64,000 bases of DNA from CAWJMD01 sp963845675 (GCA_963845675.1 CAWJSX010000001.1:1798001-1862000), one strand, 5' to 3'; positions 1 to 9,742 are shown, counted from the stretch's first letter. Made by a program: numbers and translations. The notes: generated from the sequence alone by a model not told the origin.

Positions 1-501
1 GGCGCGCAGGGCGTCCAGGGTGCGGGCGGCCTGGGACAGCGGGGCGGCGAAGAGGTAGGCGGCGTTGTTGAGCGACGCCTTCATCGCACCGGCCAGCTTG
101 GCCAGCAGGACCTCGCGGGACTCGAGGTCCGCGAGGCGGGTGATCTCGGACGGGGAGAGGGACTTGCCCTCCATGTACCCGCCCTTGATGACGAGCTGGG
201 GGTTCGCCTTGGCGAAGTCGCGAAGTCCCTTGGCGGCCTCCACCGGGTCACCGGTGATGAAGGCGATCGCGGACGGTCCGGAGAGCTGGCCGTCGAACGC
301 GTCGACGCCGGCCTCCTTCGCCGCGATGGACGTCAGGGTGTTCTTCACGACCGCGTACGTGGCGTGGTCCCCCAGGGAACGGCGCAGCTCCTTGAGCTGA
401 GCCACGGTGAGCCCGCGGTACTCGGTGAGCACACCGGCGTGCGAACCGCGGAACCGGTCCGTCAGCTCGGTGACCGCGGCTGCCTTGTCTGGCCTCGCCA
501 T
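1..501 (-). CDS. rplJ: 50S ribosomal protein L10, C-terminus cut by window edge
   Basis: L10 anchors the L7/L12 stalk to the large ribosomal subunit. Reading leftwards from an ATG at 501 the protein begins MARPDKAAAV and continues with family-typical segments (LTEYRGLTVAQL, YAVVKNTLT, FITGDPVEAAK). 167 codons are present, close to the usual 170-180, so only the very C-terminus is missing. A strong ribosome binding site (AAGGAGG) lies just before the start. The next gene beyond the window should be rplL. The upstream untranslated region carries an L10-type leader hairpin. Confidence 0.97.
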   Translation of the reverse strand, partial: MARPDKAAAVTELTDRFRGSHAGVLTEYRGLTVAQLKELRRSLGDHATYAVVKNTLTSIAAKEAGVDAFDGQLSGPSAIAFITGDPVEAAKGLRDFAKANPQLVIKGGYMEGKSLSPSEITRLADLESREVLLAKLAGAMKASLNNAAYLFAAPLSQAARTLDALRA

Positions 502-700
502 GGCCCTCCTTCCGTGGTGGGGTCGCCGGTCGTGTCCCCGACCCCAGACGACGAAAAGTGCCCCGCGCAGATGCACGGGGCACGACCACGTTCCAGTGGT
601 GAAGCACTCCTCGCACCTGCGCTGGTCACCACGTGATCGTGGGCCTTCGGTCACCCGTGCGAGGACTCTGGTGAGTCAGGGCGACGACCGGCGGTCTTCG
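502..700 (-). promoter_or_regulatory. L10 (rplJL) leader region with attenuator-like hairpin
   Basis: This is the long untranslated stretch between rplA and rplJ, on the rplJ strand. It contains an 8-bp stem (558-565 with 576-583, loop of ten bases) followed on the transcript by four U residues, which looks like a weak intrinsic terminator or attenuator, plus further potential pairings upstream. In many bacteria L10 or the L10-L12 complex binds such a leader to repress its own operon; that role is inferred from position and structure here. Confidence 0.6.
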
Positions 701-742
701 GCAGGTGCCAGCGTACGGGTGCGTGGGCCACTGGACCAAATC

Positions 743-780
743 GCGACGACCCGCTCCCCCTGCGGGGAGCGGGTCGTCGC
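743..780 (-). terminator. rho-independent-type hairpin after rplA
   Basis: A perfect 17-bp stem (743-759 with 764-780) closes a 4-base loop (CTGC). It lies downstream of the rplK-rplA unit and upstream of the rplJ leader. The following U-tract is weak, as is common in very GC-rich actinobacteria. It probably separates rplKA from rplJL transcription, at least in part. Confidence 0.8.
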
Positions 781-826
781 GGTGCTGCGGTCCGGATCGC
801 CGGGATCCGGTGGGACGCGCCGGGGA

Positions 827-1544
827 TCAGGCCTCGGTGGCGTCCTCGACCAGCAGGTTGCGCGTGCGGTTCGGGTCGACCGGGATGCCGGGGCCCATCG
901 TCGTCGCGATCGTGGCCTTGGCCACGTAGCGGCCCTTCGAGGACGACGGCTTGAGCCGCAGCACCTCCTCGAGGGCGGCCGCGTAGTTCTCGACCAGCTG
1001 GGTCTCCGAGAAGGACGCCTTGCCGATGATGAAGTGGAGGTTGGCGTGCTTGTCGACTCGGAACTCGATCTTGCCGCCCTTGATCTCCTCGACGGCCTTC
1101 GCCACGTCCATCGTCACCGTGCCGGTCTTCGGGTTCGGCATCAGGCCGCGGGGGCCGAGCACCTTGCCCAGACGCCCGACCTTGCCCATGAGGTCGGGGG
1201 TGGAGACGGCGGCGTCGAAGTCGGTGAAGCCGGCCGCGACCTTCTCGATCAGGTCGTCGGAGCCCACGTGCTCGGCGCCGGCGGCGCGGGCCGCGTCGGC
1301 GCGGTCACCGGTCGCGAAGACCAGGACGCGAGCGGTCTTGCCCGTGCCGTGCGGGAGGTTGACGGTGCCGCGCACCATCTGGTCCGCCTTGCGGGGGTCG
1401 ACCCCGAGGCGCATGGCGACCTCGACGGTGGAGTCGTACTTCGTGCTGGCGACGTCCTTCGGCGAGGCGGACGGCCTCGAGGGGGGCGTACATGCGGTCG
1501 CGGTCGATCTTCTCGGCGGCGGCGCGGTAGCTCTTGCTGCGCAT
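827..1544 (-). CDS. rplA: 50S ribosomal protein L1 (one frameshift)
   Basis: L1 binds 23S rRNA at the mobile L1 stalk. The N-terminus starts at the ATG at 1544 (MRSKSYRAAAEKIDRDRMY) and the rest continues in another frame from about 1460 onwards, through KGGKIEFRVDKHANLHF to the C-terminus VEDATEA. A single extra G at about 1460 (reading GCC-GAAGGAC instead of GCC-AAGGAC) separates the two frames; removing it restores a normal protein of about 238 residues. Because L1 is highly conserved and both halves are intact, a sequencing error is much more likely than a mutation. It is cotranscribed with rplK, 92 bases upstream. Confidence 0.95.
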
Positions 1545-1636
1545 GGTTCCTGCTCTCTGGTTCGTGGTACGTGCTTCGGCAGTCGTGGTCAGCGGGCCAG
1601 CGCGGGCCCTGCCACTGTCGTGCTGGTGGTGCTGCG

Positions 1637-2071
1637 TCAGCCCTCGACGGTGATGCCCATGGAGCGGGCGGTGCCGGCGATGATCTTGGACGCGGCGTCC
1701 AGGTCGTTGGCGTTGAGGTCCTCGAGCTTGGTCTGGGCGATCTCCCGGACCTGCTCCGAGGTGAGCTTGGCGACCTTGGTCTTGTGCGGCTCGCCAGAGC
1801 CCTTGGCGACGCCGGCGGCCTTCTTGATCAGCTCGGCCGCCGGCGGGGTCTTCGTGATGAAGGTGAAGGAGCGGTCCTCGTAGACCGTGATCTCCACCGG
1901 CACCACGTTGCCGCGCTGCGACTCGGTGGCCGCGTTGTAGGCCTTGCAGAACTCCATGATGTTGACGCCGTGCTGACCCAGCGCGGGGCCGATCGGCGGC
2001 GCGGGGGTCGCGGCACCGGCGTTGATCTGGAGCTTGATCAGGCCGGAGACCTTCTTCTTCTTGGGGGGCAT
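1637..2071 (-). CDS. rplK: 50S ribosomal protein L11
   Basis: L11 binds the GTPase-associated region of 23S rRNA and is needed for the stringent response in many bacteria. The 144-residue product is full length and uninterrupted, starting [15 protein letters not shown] and containing the proline-rich N-terminal segment [16 protein letters not shown] and the C-terminal RNA-binding segment ending [10 protein letters not shown]. It sits in the canonical order secE-nusG-rplK-rplA. The start ATG at 2071 is the only sensible one. Confidence 0.98.
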
Positions 2072-2141
2072 GTCAGTCCTTCGTCGTGGTTCTGGTCCTG
2101 CGGTTGACCGGCGGCGACGGGCACGCTGCCGGAGACGTGGG

Positions 2142-2991
2142 TCAGATCTTGGCGACCTGGTTGAAGGCGAGCTCGACAGGCGTCTCGCGGCCGAAGATGG
2201 AGACCAGCACCTTGAGCTTCTGGGTGTCGGCGTTGATCTCGGTGATGGTGGCCGGGAGCGTCTCGAACGGCGGCTCCATGACCGTGACGGACTCGCCCAC
2301 CTCGAACTCGACGAGCGTGGTCTCGACCTTGGCCGACTTCCCGCCGGTCTCCCGGCGGGCCAGCGTCGGGGCGAGCATCGAGAAGACCTCGTCGTTGCTC
2401 AGCGGCACGGGCTGGTGGGTGTGCCCGACGAAGCCGGTGACGCCGGGCGTGTGGCGCACGGCACCCCACGACTCGTCGGTCAGGTCCATCCGGACGAGGA
2501 CGTAGCCGGGGATCCGGACGCGGCGGACCTGCTTGCGCACGCCGTTCTTGATCTCGGTGACGTCCTCCATCGGCACCTCGATGCCGAAGATGTAGTCCTC
2601 CATGTTGAGGGAGGAGATGCGGTTCTCGAGGTTGGCCTTCACCCGGTTCTCGTAGCCGGCGTACGAGTGGACGACGAACCAGTCGCCGGGCTCGCTGCGG
2701 AGCTTCGCCTTGAACTCCTCCACCGGGTCGACGTCCTCGTCCTCGTCGGCTCGGCGCCTCGGGCGGCCGGAGCCTCGTCGGCCGGAGCCTCGTCGGCCGG
2801 AGCCTCGTCAGCCTCGGCGACGGGGACGTCTGTCAGCGGTGTCGTCAGCAGCGGTGTCGACCTGCGGCGGGCCGTCGGCAGCGGCGTCGCTCGCGCGCTC
2901 CTCGTCCACCCCACCGGTCGACTGCGTCGGTGAACGGGTCGAGGTCGTCGCCACTGAACTGCGGCGACTGCTCGGGCGACTGCTGGGACAC
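2142..2991 (-). CDS. nusG: transcription termination/antitermination factor NusG with acidic N-terminal extension (frameshifted)
   Basis: NusG binds RNA polymerase and couples it to Rho or the ribosome. The NGN domain (GDWFVVHSYAGYENRVK) and the KOW domain near the C-terminus (GESVTVMEPPFETLPATI) are intact from about 2723 to 2142. Actinobacterial NusG normally has an acidic N-terminal tail; here it begins at a GTG at 2991 (SQQSPEQSPQFSGDDLDPF) and passes through an Ala/Asp/Glu/Pro-rich tract encoded by three 15-bp repeats. At least two or three single-base slips (about 2920, 2850 and 2760) break the tail. The extent of the tail is an inference from the composition of the alternating frames. 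Confidence 0.9.
2767..2811. repeat. three tandem 15-bp repeats in the nusG acidic tail
   Basis: The unit CCGGAGCCTCGTCGG occurs at 2767-2781, 2782-2796 and, with one change, 2797-2811. On the coding strand each copy encodes a five-residue ADEAP-like step of the disordered NusG N-terminal extension. Such a repeat could vary in copy number by slippage. Confidence 0.9.
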
Positions 2992-3059
2992 GGTGCGGAC
3001 CTGCTTTCTGTGGACTTCGGGGGTGGTTGCTGCGGGCGGACGACGAGCGAGCGCTGCGC

Positions 3060-3348
3060 TCAGCCGGCGAAGACCCACTTCACGAGCTTGCCGAAGCTGT
3101 AGTCGAGCCCCGACACGTAGATCATCACGGCCAGGACGAACACGAGCACGACCGACGTGTAGGTCAGCAGCTCCTGGCGGGTCGGACGGACGACCTTCTT
3201 CAGCTCCGACACGACCTGCCGCAGGAACCTGCGGAGACGCGCGAAGGGGCCCATCCGGTCGGCCGTGGCCGTGCTGCTGCGCCGGGCCGGCGAGGTGGTC
3301 GCGCGTCTCGTCGCGGCCGCCGGGCTCGCCCGCGCGGATCTCGGTCAC
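3060..3348 (-). CDS. secE: preprotein translocase subunit SecE (probable frameshift near the N-terminus)
   Basis: SecE is the small essential clamp of the SecYEG channel. The core (SELKKVVRPTRQELLTYT followed by one transmembrane helix) is at 3254-3060 and ends WVFAG. An ATG at 3254 would give 64 residues. However, a GTG at 3348, preceded by a TGAGGA ribosome binding site, opens another frame (TEIRAGEPGGRDETR) that runs into the region where the core frame carries plausible tail sequence. I therefore place the start at 3348 with a one-base slip near 3300. It is followed by nusG in the usual order. Confidence 0.85.
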
Positions 3349-3419
3349 GTCGGTGTCCTCATCGCCTGGTCGTGTGGTGGTCGATGTGACGGGTCGTCAC
3401 GGTCGTCTGTGATTCACCG

Positions 3420-3492
3420 CAGGGCAGGAGGGACTCGAACCCACAACCGCCGGTTTTGGAGACCGGTGCGCTACCAATTGCGCCACTGCCCT
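3420..3492 (-). tRNA. tRNA-Trp (CCA anticodon)
   Basis: The reverse strand folds as a tRNA: acceptor arm AGGGCAG (from 3492) pairs with CTGCCCT, the anticodon stem/loop shows CCA within CTCCAAA, and the T-arm GGTTCGAGTCC is standard. The discriminator base is G and no CCA end is encoded. tRNA-Trp directly upstream of secE-nusG is a widespread bacterial arrangement. Confidence 0.97.
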
Positions 3493-3666
3493 TCGCGGCC
3501 GACGTCCGTCACGAGCGACCTGGGGTTGGGCAGGCCGGATCATGGCAGTCGTCAACCACCGGGTCGAGTGTACGCATCGCCTCGACGCAGGTCGAACCGC
3601 GCTGCGCCGTCCCACCGGGCGGACCGGACCGGCCAGGGCGGCCGCCACAGTGACAGGATCGTGGCC

Positions 3667-4907
3667 GTGAGCGAGAGCAGCAGCACCGCGCAGACGTCCA
3701 CGACCTCCGCCCGACGGGTCTCGGCCCGCATCGGGTCCATCGCCGAGTCGGCCACCCTCGCGGTGGACGCCAAGGCCAAGGCGCTCAAGGCGCAGGGGCG
3801 GCCCGTGATCGGCTTCGGCGCCGGTGAGCCCGACTTCCCGACGCCCGGCTACGTCGTCGAGGCCGCCGTCGCGGCGTGCGCCGACCCGGCGAACCACCGG
3901 TACACGCCGGCCGGCGGGCTGCCCGACCTGAAGGCCGCGATCGTGGCCAAGACGGCACGGGACTCCGGCGTACGCGATCGCAGCCACAGCAGGTGCTGGT
4001 CACCAACGGCGGCAAGCAGGCGGTCTACGAGGCGTTCGCGACGCTGCTCGACCCGGGCGACGAGGTCGTGCTGCCGGCGCCGTACTGGACCACGTACCCC
4101 GAGGCGATCAAGCTCGCCGGAGGCGTACCCGTCGAGGTGTTCGCCGGTCTCGACGCGGGCTACCTCGTCACCGTCGACCAGCTCGAGGCGGCACGCACCG
4201 ACCGCACCAAGGTCCTGCTCTTCTGCTCCCCCTCCAACCCGACGGGCGCGGTCTACCCGCCGGACCAGGTGCAGGCGATCGGCGAGTGGGCCCTGCAGCA
4301 CGGGATCTGGGTCGTGACCGACGAGATCTACGAGCACCTGCTGTACGACGGCGCCACGGCCCCGTCCTTGCCGGTGGTGGTGCCCGAGCTGGCCGACACG
4401 TGCGTCGTGCTCAACGGCGTGGCCAAGACCTACGCCATGACCGGATGGCGGGTCGGCTGGATGGTCGGGCCGGTGGACGTCGTGAAGGCCGCCACCAACC
4501 TCCAGTCCCACGCGACGTCGAACGTGGCGAACGTCAGCCAGCGCGCCGCGGTCGCGGCGCTCACCGGCGACCTGTCGGCCGTGTCGACGATGCGCGAGGC
4601 GTTCGACCGGCGCCGCCGCACGATGGTGGAGATGCTCAACGCCATCGACGGCGTCGAGTGCCCGACCCCGCAGGGCGCGTTCTACGCCTACCCGTCGGTG
4701 GCCGGCGTGCTCGGGCGCGAGATCCGCGGGCACGTCCCCACCACGTCCGCCGAGCTGGCCGGGCTGATCCTCGACGAGGTCGAGGTCGCCGTGGTGCCCG
4801 GCGAGGCGTTCGGGCCGAGCGGCTACCTGCGCCTGTCGTACGCGCTCGGCGACGACGACCTGGTCGAGGGCGTCGGTCGCATCGCCCAGCTGCTCGGGGG
4901 CCGCTGA
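3667..4907 (+). CDS. aspC: aspartate aminotransferase, class I PLP enzyme (two base insertions)
   Basis: This enzyme transfers the amino group between aspartate and 2-oxoglutarate using pyridoxal phosphate. The N-terminal part (RVSARIGSIAESATLAVD, then GAGEPDFPTP) and the remainder (VTNGGKQAVYEAF, CSPSNPTGAVY, and the PLP-lysine motif AKTYAMTGWRVGW) are in different frames. Two extra bases at about 3971 and 3983 explain the switch exactly; the restored segment reads DSGYAIAPQQVLVTNGG. Restored length is about 412 residues, normal for the family. The GTG at 3667 was chosen because the preceding GTG at 3661 adds only two residues. Confidence 0.92.
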
Positions 4908-4914
4908 GCCGGAC

Positions 4915-4938
4915 GGGGTCCACCGGTCGGTGGACCCC
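4915..4938 (+). terminator. hairpin downstream of aspC
   Basis: A perfect 10-bp stem (GGGGTCCACC at 4915-4924 pairing with 4929-4938) closes a GGTC loop, eight bases after the aspC stop. It lacks a clear U-tract but is positioned as an intrinsic terminator before the ABC transporter genes. Confidence 0.7.
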
Positions 4939-4992
4939 CGAGTCGACCGCTCGGGTCTCATGCGGGTGACGTGATCTCGGGACCCTGGGTTC

Positions 4993-5899
4993 ATGAACTC
5001 ACCCCAGGGCGACGCGGCGATCCGGGTTCGCGACCTCACCAGGTCCTACGGCGGGCACGTCGCCGTCGACCACATCGACCTCGACGTGCAGCGCGGCGAG
5101 ACGTTCGCACTCCTCGGGCCGAACGGCGCAGGCAAGACCACGACCGTGGAGATCCTCGAGGGACACCGTCGCCGCGACGGCGGCGAGGTGCAGGTGCTGG
5201 GGAGCGGACCCCGAGCGGGCCGGGCTCGACTGGCGGGCACGCATCGGCGTCGTCCTGCAGTCCGGCGCCGACAGCGCGTCCCTGACCGTGTCGGAGCTCG
5301 TGCACCACTTCGCCGGCTACTACCCGACGCCTCGCGACCCGGACGACGTGATCGACGCGGTCGGGCTGCGCGACAAGGCCGGCTCGCGGGCTCGGGCGCT
5401 GTCGGGCGGCCAGCGGCGGCGACTGGACGTCGCCCTCGGCATCGTCGGGGACCCCGAGCTGCTGTTCCTCGACGAGCCGACCACCGGCTTCGACCCGCAG
5501 GCCCGCCGGCACTTCTGGGAGCTGATCGAGGGGCTCGCCCGAGGCGGCACGACCATCCTGCTGACGACCCACTACCTGGACGAGGCGGAGCGGCTCGCCG
5601 ACCGTGTCGGCGTCATCGCTGCCGGGCGGCTGGTCGAGGTCTCGACCCCCGCCACCCTCGGTGGCCGCCTCGAGCGTGCGGCGACGGTCCTGTGGACGGA
5701 CGACAGCGGGCCGCGTCAGGTGCGCACCGACTCACCCACCGCGGTGGTGCGCGAGCTGGCCGCGGCAGCGGGCGGCGAGGTGCGCGACCTGCAGGTCGTC
5801 CGCCCGTCGCTGGAGGAGATCTACCTGGGCATGGTCGGCGACCTGGCCGGCGACCCGACCGACGACGGAGCGGTTCGCGCGATGGAGGCACTGCGATGA
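4993..5899 (+). CDS. ABC-2 type exporter, ATP-binding subunit (one frameshift)
   Basis: The protein energises export through the permease encoded next to it. Walker A is GPNGAGKTT at residues 42-50, followed further on by the signature LSGGQRRR, Walker B LLFLDEP and the H-loop TTHYLDEAERL. The class matches DrrA/CcmA-type drug or lipid exporters. An extra G at about 5205 separates the Walker A half from the rest; deleting it gives GSDPERAGLDWRARIG and about 301 residues. The stop overlaps the permease start in ATGA, implying translational coupling. The substrate is unknown; antibiotics or lipids are possible. Confidence 0.93.
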
Positions 5900-6738
5900 C
5901 CACCACGACGACCGGGACGAGCACCACCCGCACGGGCGCCGCCCCGCGGGCCCTCGTCCTGGGACTGCGGCGCACCGGCCTCGAGATGCGTCAGTTCTTC
6001 CGCGACGGCATGGGGGTCGCCTTCATCTTCGCCTTCCCGGTGGTGATGCTGCTGATCTTCGGGTCCGTGTTCGGGGACAACGAGATCGCCCCTGGGGTGA
6101 CGTTCCTCGAGTACTTCCTGGCCGGCATCCTCGCCACCGGCGTGATCCTCTCCAGCTTCCAGAACCTCGCCCTGGCCATCGCCGACGAGCGGGATGTCGG
6201 CCTGCTCAAGCGCTTGCGAGGCACCCCCATGCCGCCGTCGGCGTACCTCCTGGGCAAGGTCGGCCAGGTGGTGGTCATCGGTCTGGTGCAGACCGCGCTG
6301 ACCCTGTCCGTCGCCGTCCTCGCCTTCGGCGTCGACCTGCCGTCCGAGCCGTCCAAGTGGCTGACGTTCGCCTGGGTCTACGTGCTGGGCACTGCAGCCG
6401 GATGCGTTCTGGGAGTGGGTGTCTCAAGTCTCCCGAAGTCGGGCACAGAGGCCAACGCCGTCGTCACCCCGATCGTGATCGTGCTCCAGTTCATCTCCGG
6501 CGTGTACTTCGTCTTCGCCACGCTGCCGGTGTGGATGCAGTCGGTCGCCTCGGTCTTCCCGCTCAAGTGGATGGCGCAGGGGATGCGCTCGGTCTTCCTG
6601 CCCGAGGGGGCGGCCGTCGCAGAGGCCTCCGGGTCCTGGCAGCTGGGCTGGGTCGCGGCGGTCCTGGCCGTCTGGGTCGTCGCCGGCACGCTGCTCGCTC
6701 TGCGGACGTTCCGCTGGAGCCGACGCGACGCGGGATGA
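5896..6738 (+). CDS. ABC-2 type exporter, membrane permease
   Basis: This 280-residue protein has the six-helix layout of ABC-2 permeases: a first helix after residue 35 (GVAFIFAFPVVMLLIF), an amphipathic linker with the family-typical RGTPMPPSAYLLGK, and further helices to the C-terminal segment WVAAVLAVWVVAGTLLAL. It overlaps the ATPase gene by four bases and is followed within eight bases by the sensor kinase. The Thr-rich N-terminus is cytoplasmic. It probably forms an exporter dimer with the preceding gene product. Confidence 0.92.
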   Translation: MTTTTTGTSTTRTGAAPRALVLGLRRTGLEMRQFFRDGMGVAFIFAFPVVMLLIFGSVFGDNEIAPGVTFLEYFLAGILATGVILSSFQNLALAIADERDVGLLKRLRGTPMPPSAYLLGKVGQVVVIGLVQTALTLSVAVLAFGVDLPSEPSKWLTFAWVYVLGTAAGCVLGVGVSSLPKSGTEANAVVTPIVIVLQFISGVYFVFATLPVWMQSVASVFPLKWMAQGMRSVFLPEGAAVAEASGSWQLGWVAAVLAVWVVAGTLLALRTFRWSRRDAG

Positions 6739-6745
6739 TGGCGCC

Positions 6746-7969
6746 GTGAGCACCGACGCCCCCGCCCGGCAGATCGACAGCCGCTCGGTCTGGGAGAGGA
6801 CCGTGCTGGGGTGGCACCTCACCTTCGCAGCAGGCCTCGTCGTCGTGGCGATCGTGCTCGTGAGCGACAGCGACGTGGGTGCGCAGCGGTGGTTCGCCCT
6901 CGCGGCCGTCGCGTTGCTCGCGCTCGCCTACGTCGTCCTCGGGCTGCCGGCCGTGAACCACGAGCCCTCGTGGCGGGCCTCGTCGTACCTGGTCGTGCTG
7001 GTGGCGGTCACCGGGGCGCTCGTCGTGCTCGGGGGGACGGGGATGACGCTGATCCTGTTCGTCGCGTTTCCGCAGATCTGGTTCTTCTCGGCGACGTTCC
7101 GGGCCGGTGCGCTGTGGTCCGCGACGCTGACGCTGGTCGTCGCCCTGGCGATCCTCCGCGAGGTCGGCGTCAGCGGCCCAGCGGTGCGGGACGTGGTCCT
7201 GTCGATGTCCGTGGCCCTGGTCGTGTCGCTGCTGCTGGGCCTGTGGGTTGGACAGGTCATCCAGCAGAGCACGCAGCGTGCCGAGCTGATCAGGGAGCTC
7301 GAACGCGCGCGTGCCGACCTGGGTCAGGCCGAGCACGCCGCGGGTGTCCTGGCCGAGCGGGAGCGGCTTGCCGGGGAGATCCACGACACGCTCGCACAGG
7401 GCTTCACCAGCATCATCGCCCTGGCGCAGGCGGAGCGAGCGCGGCTGGCGTCCGTCGGTGACCCCGCCCCTCGGCTGGGCGTGCTCGAGGAGACCGGCCG
7501 CGACAACCTCGCCGAGGCCCGGGCCCTGGTGGCGGCCTTCGCGCCGGTCGACCTGGACGGTGCCGACATCGAGCAGGCGCTGAGGCGTCTGGCCTCACGC
7601 TTCACCACCGAGACCGGCGTCCCGGTGCAGGTGGAGACCGGCGGCGGGCGGACGGCCGGTTGGAACGGGACGGCAGGAGCGCCTGCACCCGTGTCGACCG
7701 CGCAGGCCGTGGTCCTGCTCCGGGTGTCACAGGAGGCGCTGGCCAACGTCCGCCGGCACTCCGGCGCGGCCGCGGTGGTCCTGCGCCTCACGACGGACCC
7801 CACTCCGTCCCTTGAGGTGGTCGACGACGGTGTCGGGTTCGCCTCCTCCGACCAGGTGGACGGTTTCGGCCTCGACGGGATGCGTCGTCGGGTCGAGGCG
7901 TCGGGCGGCCGGCTGTGGGTGGACTCGTCCCCCGGCCAGGGGACTCGGGTCCGGGTCAGCCTCCCGTGA
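6746..7969 (+). CDS. sensor histidine kinase of the NarL/DesK class
   Basis: The 407-residue protein has an N-terminal multi-helix membrane region (about residues 20-180), a coiled linker, then a HisKA_3 dimerisation box with the phospho-acceptor in LAGEIHDTLAQG (His about 213). A C-terminal HATPase domain follows, with the N-box SQEALANVRRHS and glycine boxes DDGVGF and GFGLDGM. No separate sensor domain is visible, so the stimulus is probably sensed in or at the membrane, as in LiaS/DesK types. It lies between the ABC exporter and its response regulator, suggesting that it senses the exporter's substrate or envelope stress. The start is GTG. Confidence 0.93.
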   Translation: MSTDAPARQIDSRSVWERTVLGWHLTFAAGLVVVAIVLVSDSDVGAQRWFALAAVALLALAYVVLGLPAVNHEPSWRASSYLVVLVAVTGALVVLGGTGMTLILFVAFPQIWFFSATFRAGALWSATLTLVVALAILREVGVSGPAVRDVVLSMSVALVVSLLLGLWVGQVIQQSTQRAELIRELERARADLGQAEHAAGVLAERERLAGEIHDTLAQGFTSIIALAQAERARLASVGDPAPRLGVLEETGRDNLAEARALVAAFAPVDLDGADIEQALRRLASRFTTETGVPVQVETGGGRTAGWNGTAGAPAPVSTAQAVVLLRVSQEALANVRRHSGAAAVVLRLTTDPTPSLEVVDDGVGFASSDQVDGFGLDGMRRRVEASGGRLWVDSSPGQGTRVRVSLP

Positions 7970-8658
7970 CCCGGACACCGGGGCCCGTGCGCGTGCTGGT
8001 CGTCGACGACCATCCGGTCGTGCGCTCGGGGCTGGTGGCCCTGCTCGAGACCGCGACCGACGTCGTCGTCGTCGGTGAGGCGGGCGACGGGATGGAGGCA
8101 CTGCAGCGCCTGGCGGGGCTGGCCGACGGGAGCGCTGCCGCGCCGGACGTCGTGCTGATGGACCTGCGGATGCCCCGGCTCGACGGCGCCGGCGCCACCG
8201 AGCTGATCCGACGTGACTTCCCCTCGGTCGCCGTGCTGGTGCTGACGACCTACGACAGCGACGCCGACATCGTCCGCGCCATCGAGGCGGGTGCGACCGG
8301 CTACCTGCTCAAGGACGCGCCACGGGACCAGCTGCTGGAGGGGGTGCGAGCCGCGGCCCGCGGACAGACGGTGCTGGCGCCCACGGTGGCGGGCCGCCTC
8401 GTCCAGCGAACCCGTCGACCGGAGCAGCCCGCGCCGACGCCGCGTGAGCTCGAGGTGCTCGCGGGCGTCGCGCGCGGGCTGACGAACGCCGAGATCGGGC
8501 GCGAGCTGTACATCGGGGAGGCCACGGTGAAGACGCACCTCCTGCGGGTGTTCGCCAAGCTGGGCGTCGACGACCGGACGCGCGCGGTCACCGTCGCCCT
8601 GCGCCGTGGCCTGATCCAGCCCCCGCCGGAAGGCTCCTCCGGAGGGACCCGAGGCTGA
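7966..8658 (+). CDS. NarL/LuxR-family response regulator
   Basis: The receiver domain begins RVLVVDDHPVVRSGL and has the phospho-acceptor Asp in LMDLRMP (about residue 66) and the switch Lys in GYLLKDAP. The C-terminal LuxR helix-turn-helix reads TPRELEVLAGVARGLTNAEI followed by GEATVKTHL. The gene overlaps the kinase stop in GTGA, which decides the GTG start at 7966 and implies coupled translation. It most likely controls the upstream exporter operon. Confidence 0.93.
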   Translation: MTRTPGPVRVLVVDDHPVVRSGLVALLETATDVVVVGEAGDGMEALQRLAGLADGSAAAPDVVLMDLRMPRLDGAGATELIRRDFPSVAVLVLTTYDSDADIVRAIEAGATGYLLKDAPRDQLLEGVRAAARGQTVLAPTVAGRLVQRTRRPEQPAPTPRELEVLAGVARGLTNAEIGRELYIGEATVKTHLLRVFAKLGVDDRTRAVTVALRRGLIQPPPEGSSGGTRG

Positions 8659-8671
8659 GGAGGGGTCTCCC

Positions 8672-9742
8672 TCACCCCGTGGGGGCCAGCGCCTCGAGCG
8701 CCAGGTCCACGTCCGCCCGGGTGTTGTGCAGGTGGAACGCGAGCCGCACGGCGCCGGCGCGCACGCTGGCACGGACACCTGCGGCCGCCAGCCGCTGCGC
8801 GGCGTCGGGCGCGGAGACGCAGACGATCGCCGAGTCGCCGGGGGGACGGCCCAGTCCCTCGCGGAACAGGTTGGCGAGGCCGAGGTCGTGGGCGTGGACG
8901 CGCTCGACGCCGATCCGCTCGATGAGCCGCAGCGACGGGGCCGTCCCGGCCCAGGCGTGCCACGCGGGTGAGACGTCCAGCCGTCGAGCGGTGCTCGCCA
9001 GGCGCAGGGGGCCGCCGTAGATCGACGACCAGACGTCCTCCCCCGCGTACCAGCTCGCCGCCGTCGGCCGCAGCTCCTCCAGCCGTTCGGGGCGGACGGT
9101 CATGAACGCCGTGCCGCGCGGGGAGAGCAGCCACTTGTAGGCCGCGCAGGCCACGTAGTCGAACCGGGAGGCGTCGAGCGGGAGCCAGCCGCAGGCCTGG
9201 GTGCCGTCGACGAAGGTGCGGGCACCGTGCTCGGCCGAGGCCCGCTCGACGGCGTCGAGGTCGGCGACCTCGCCGGTGGCCGACTGCACGGCGCTCACGA
9301 CCACCAGGTCCGTGTCGTCGTCGACCGCACCCGGCAGCTCGCCGAGCGGAACCAACCGGACCTCGACGCCCCGGTCCGCGTGGGCGAGGAACGGGAACAG
9401 GATCGACGTGAAGTCCCCCTCGGCGGCAACGACCCGCGCGCCGTCCGGGAGGGACGAGGCGACGATCCCGGCGAAGGGCGAGACCTGGTTGCCGATGGCC
9501 ACGTGCTCCGCCGGCACTCCCACCAGGCGCCCGAACGAGGCGCGTCCCTCGGCGACGAGGTGGTCGAAGTCCTGCGGACGGGCTCGACCGGTCGCCCACG
9601 CCGCGACCGCGTCCTCGACGGCCTCGACGGTCTCCTGCGGGGGCACCCCGATCGAGGCGCTGTCGAGGTACCCGGGCCCGACGTCGAAGCGTGGGGCGTC
9701 GGCCCGCCCCCAGGGGGACGACGTCACGGACGGCTGGGTCAT
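8672..9742 (-). CDS. class V aminotransferase-like PLP enzyme
   Basis: The fold is that of the NifS/SufS/kynureninase class: an N-terminal substrate segment (YLDSASIGVPP), a central FVDGTQACGW containing the PLP-binding Asp, and the lysine in CAAYKWLLSPRG. The active-site cysteine loop of true cysteine desulfurases is not evident, so it is better called an aminotransferase or lyase of unknown substrate. I chose the ATG at 9742 (MTQPSVTSSPWG), which has GAGG upstream, over one at 9784. It is divergent from the adenosine deaminase gene and convergent with the response regulator, so it is probably a single-gene unit. Confidence 0.85.
   Translation of the reverse strand: MTQPSVTSSPWGRADAPRFDVGPGYLDSASIGVPPQETVEAVEDAVAAWATGRARPQDFDHLVAEGRASFGRLVGVPAEHVAIGNQVSPFAGIVASSLPDGARVVAAEGDFTSILFPFLAHADRGVEVRLVPLGELPGAVDDDTDLVVVSAVQSATGEVADLDAVERASAEHGARTFVDGTQACGWLPLDASRFDYVACAAYKWLLSPRGTAFMTVRPERLEELRPTAASWYAGEDVWSSIYGGPLRLASTARRLDVSPAWHAWAGTAPSLRLIERIGVERVHAHDLGLANLFREGLGRPPGDSAIVCVSAPDAAQRLAAAGVRASVRAGAVRLAFHLHNTRADVDLALEALAPTG

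Noticed and set aside
407..2107. Long rightward open frame opposite rplA/rplK
   Set aside because: It is the shadow of the leftward ribosomal genes: composition is typical antisense, no family motif, no ribosome binding site.
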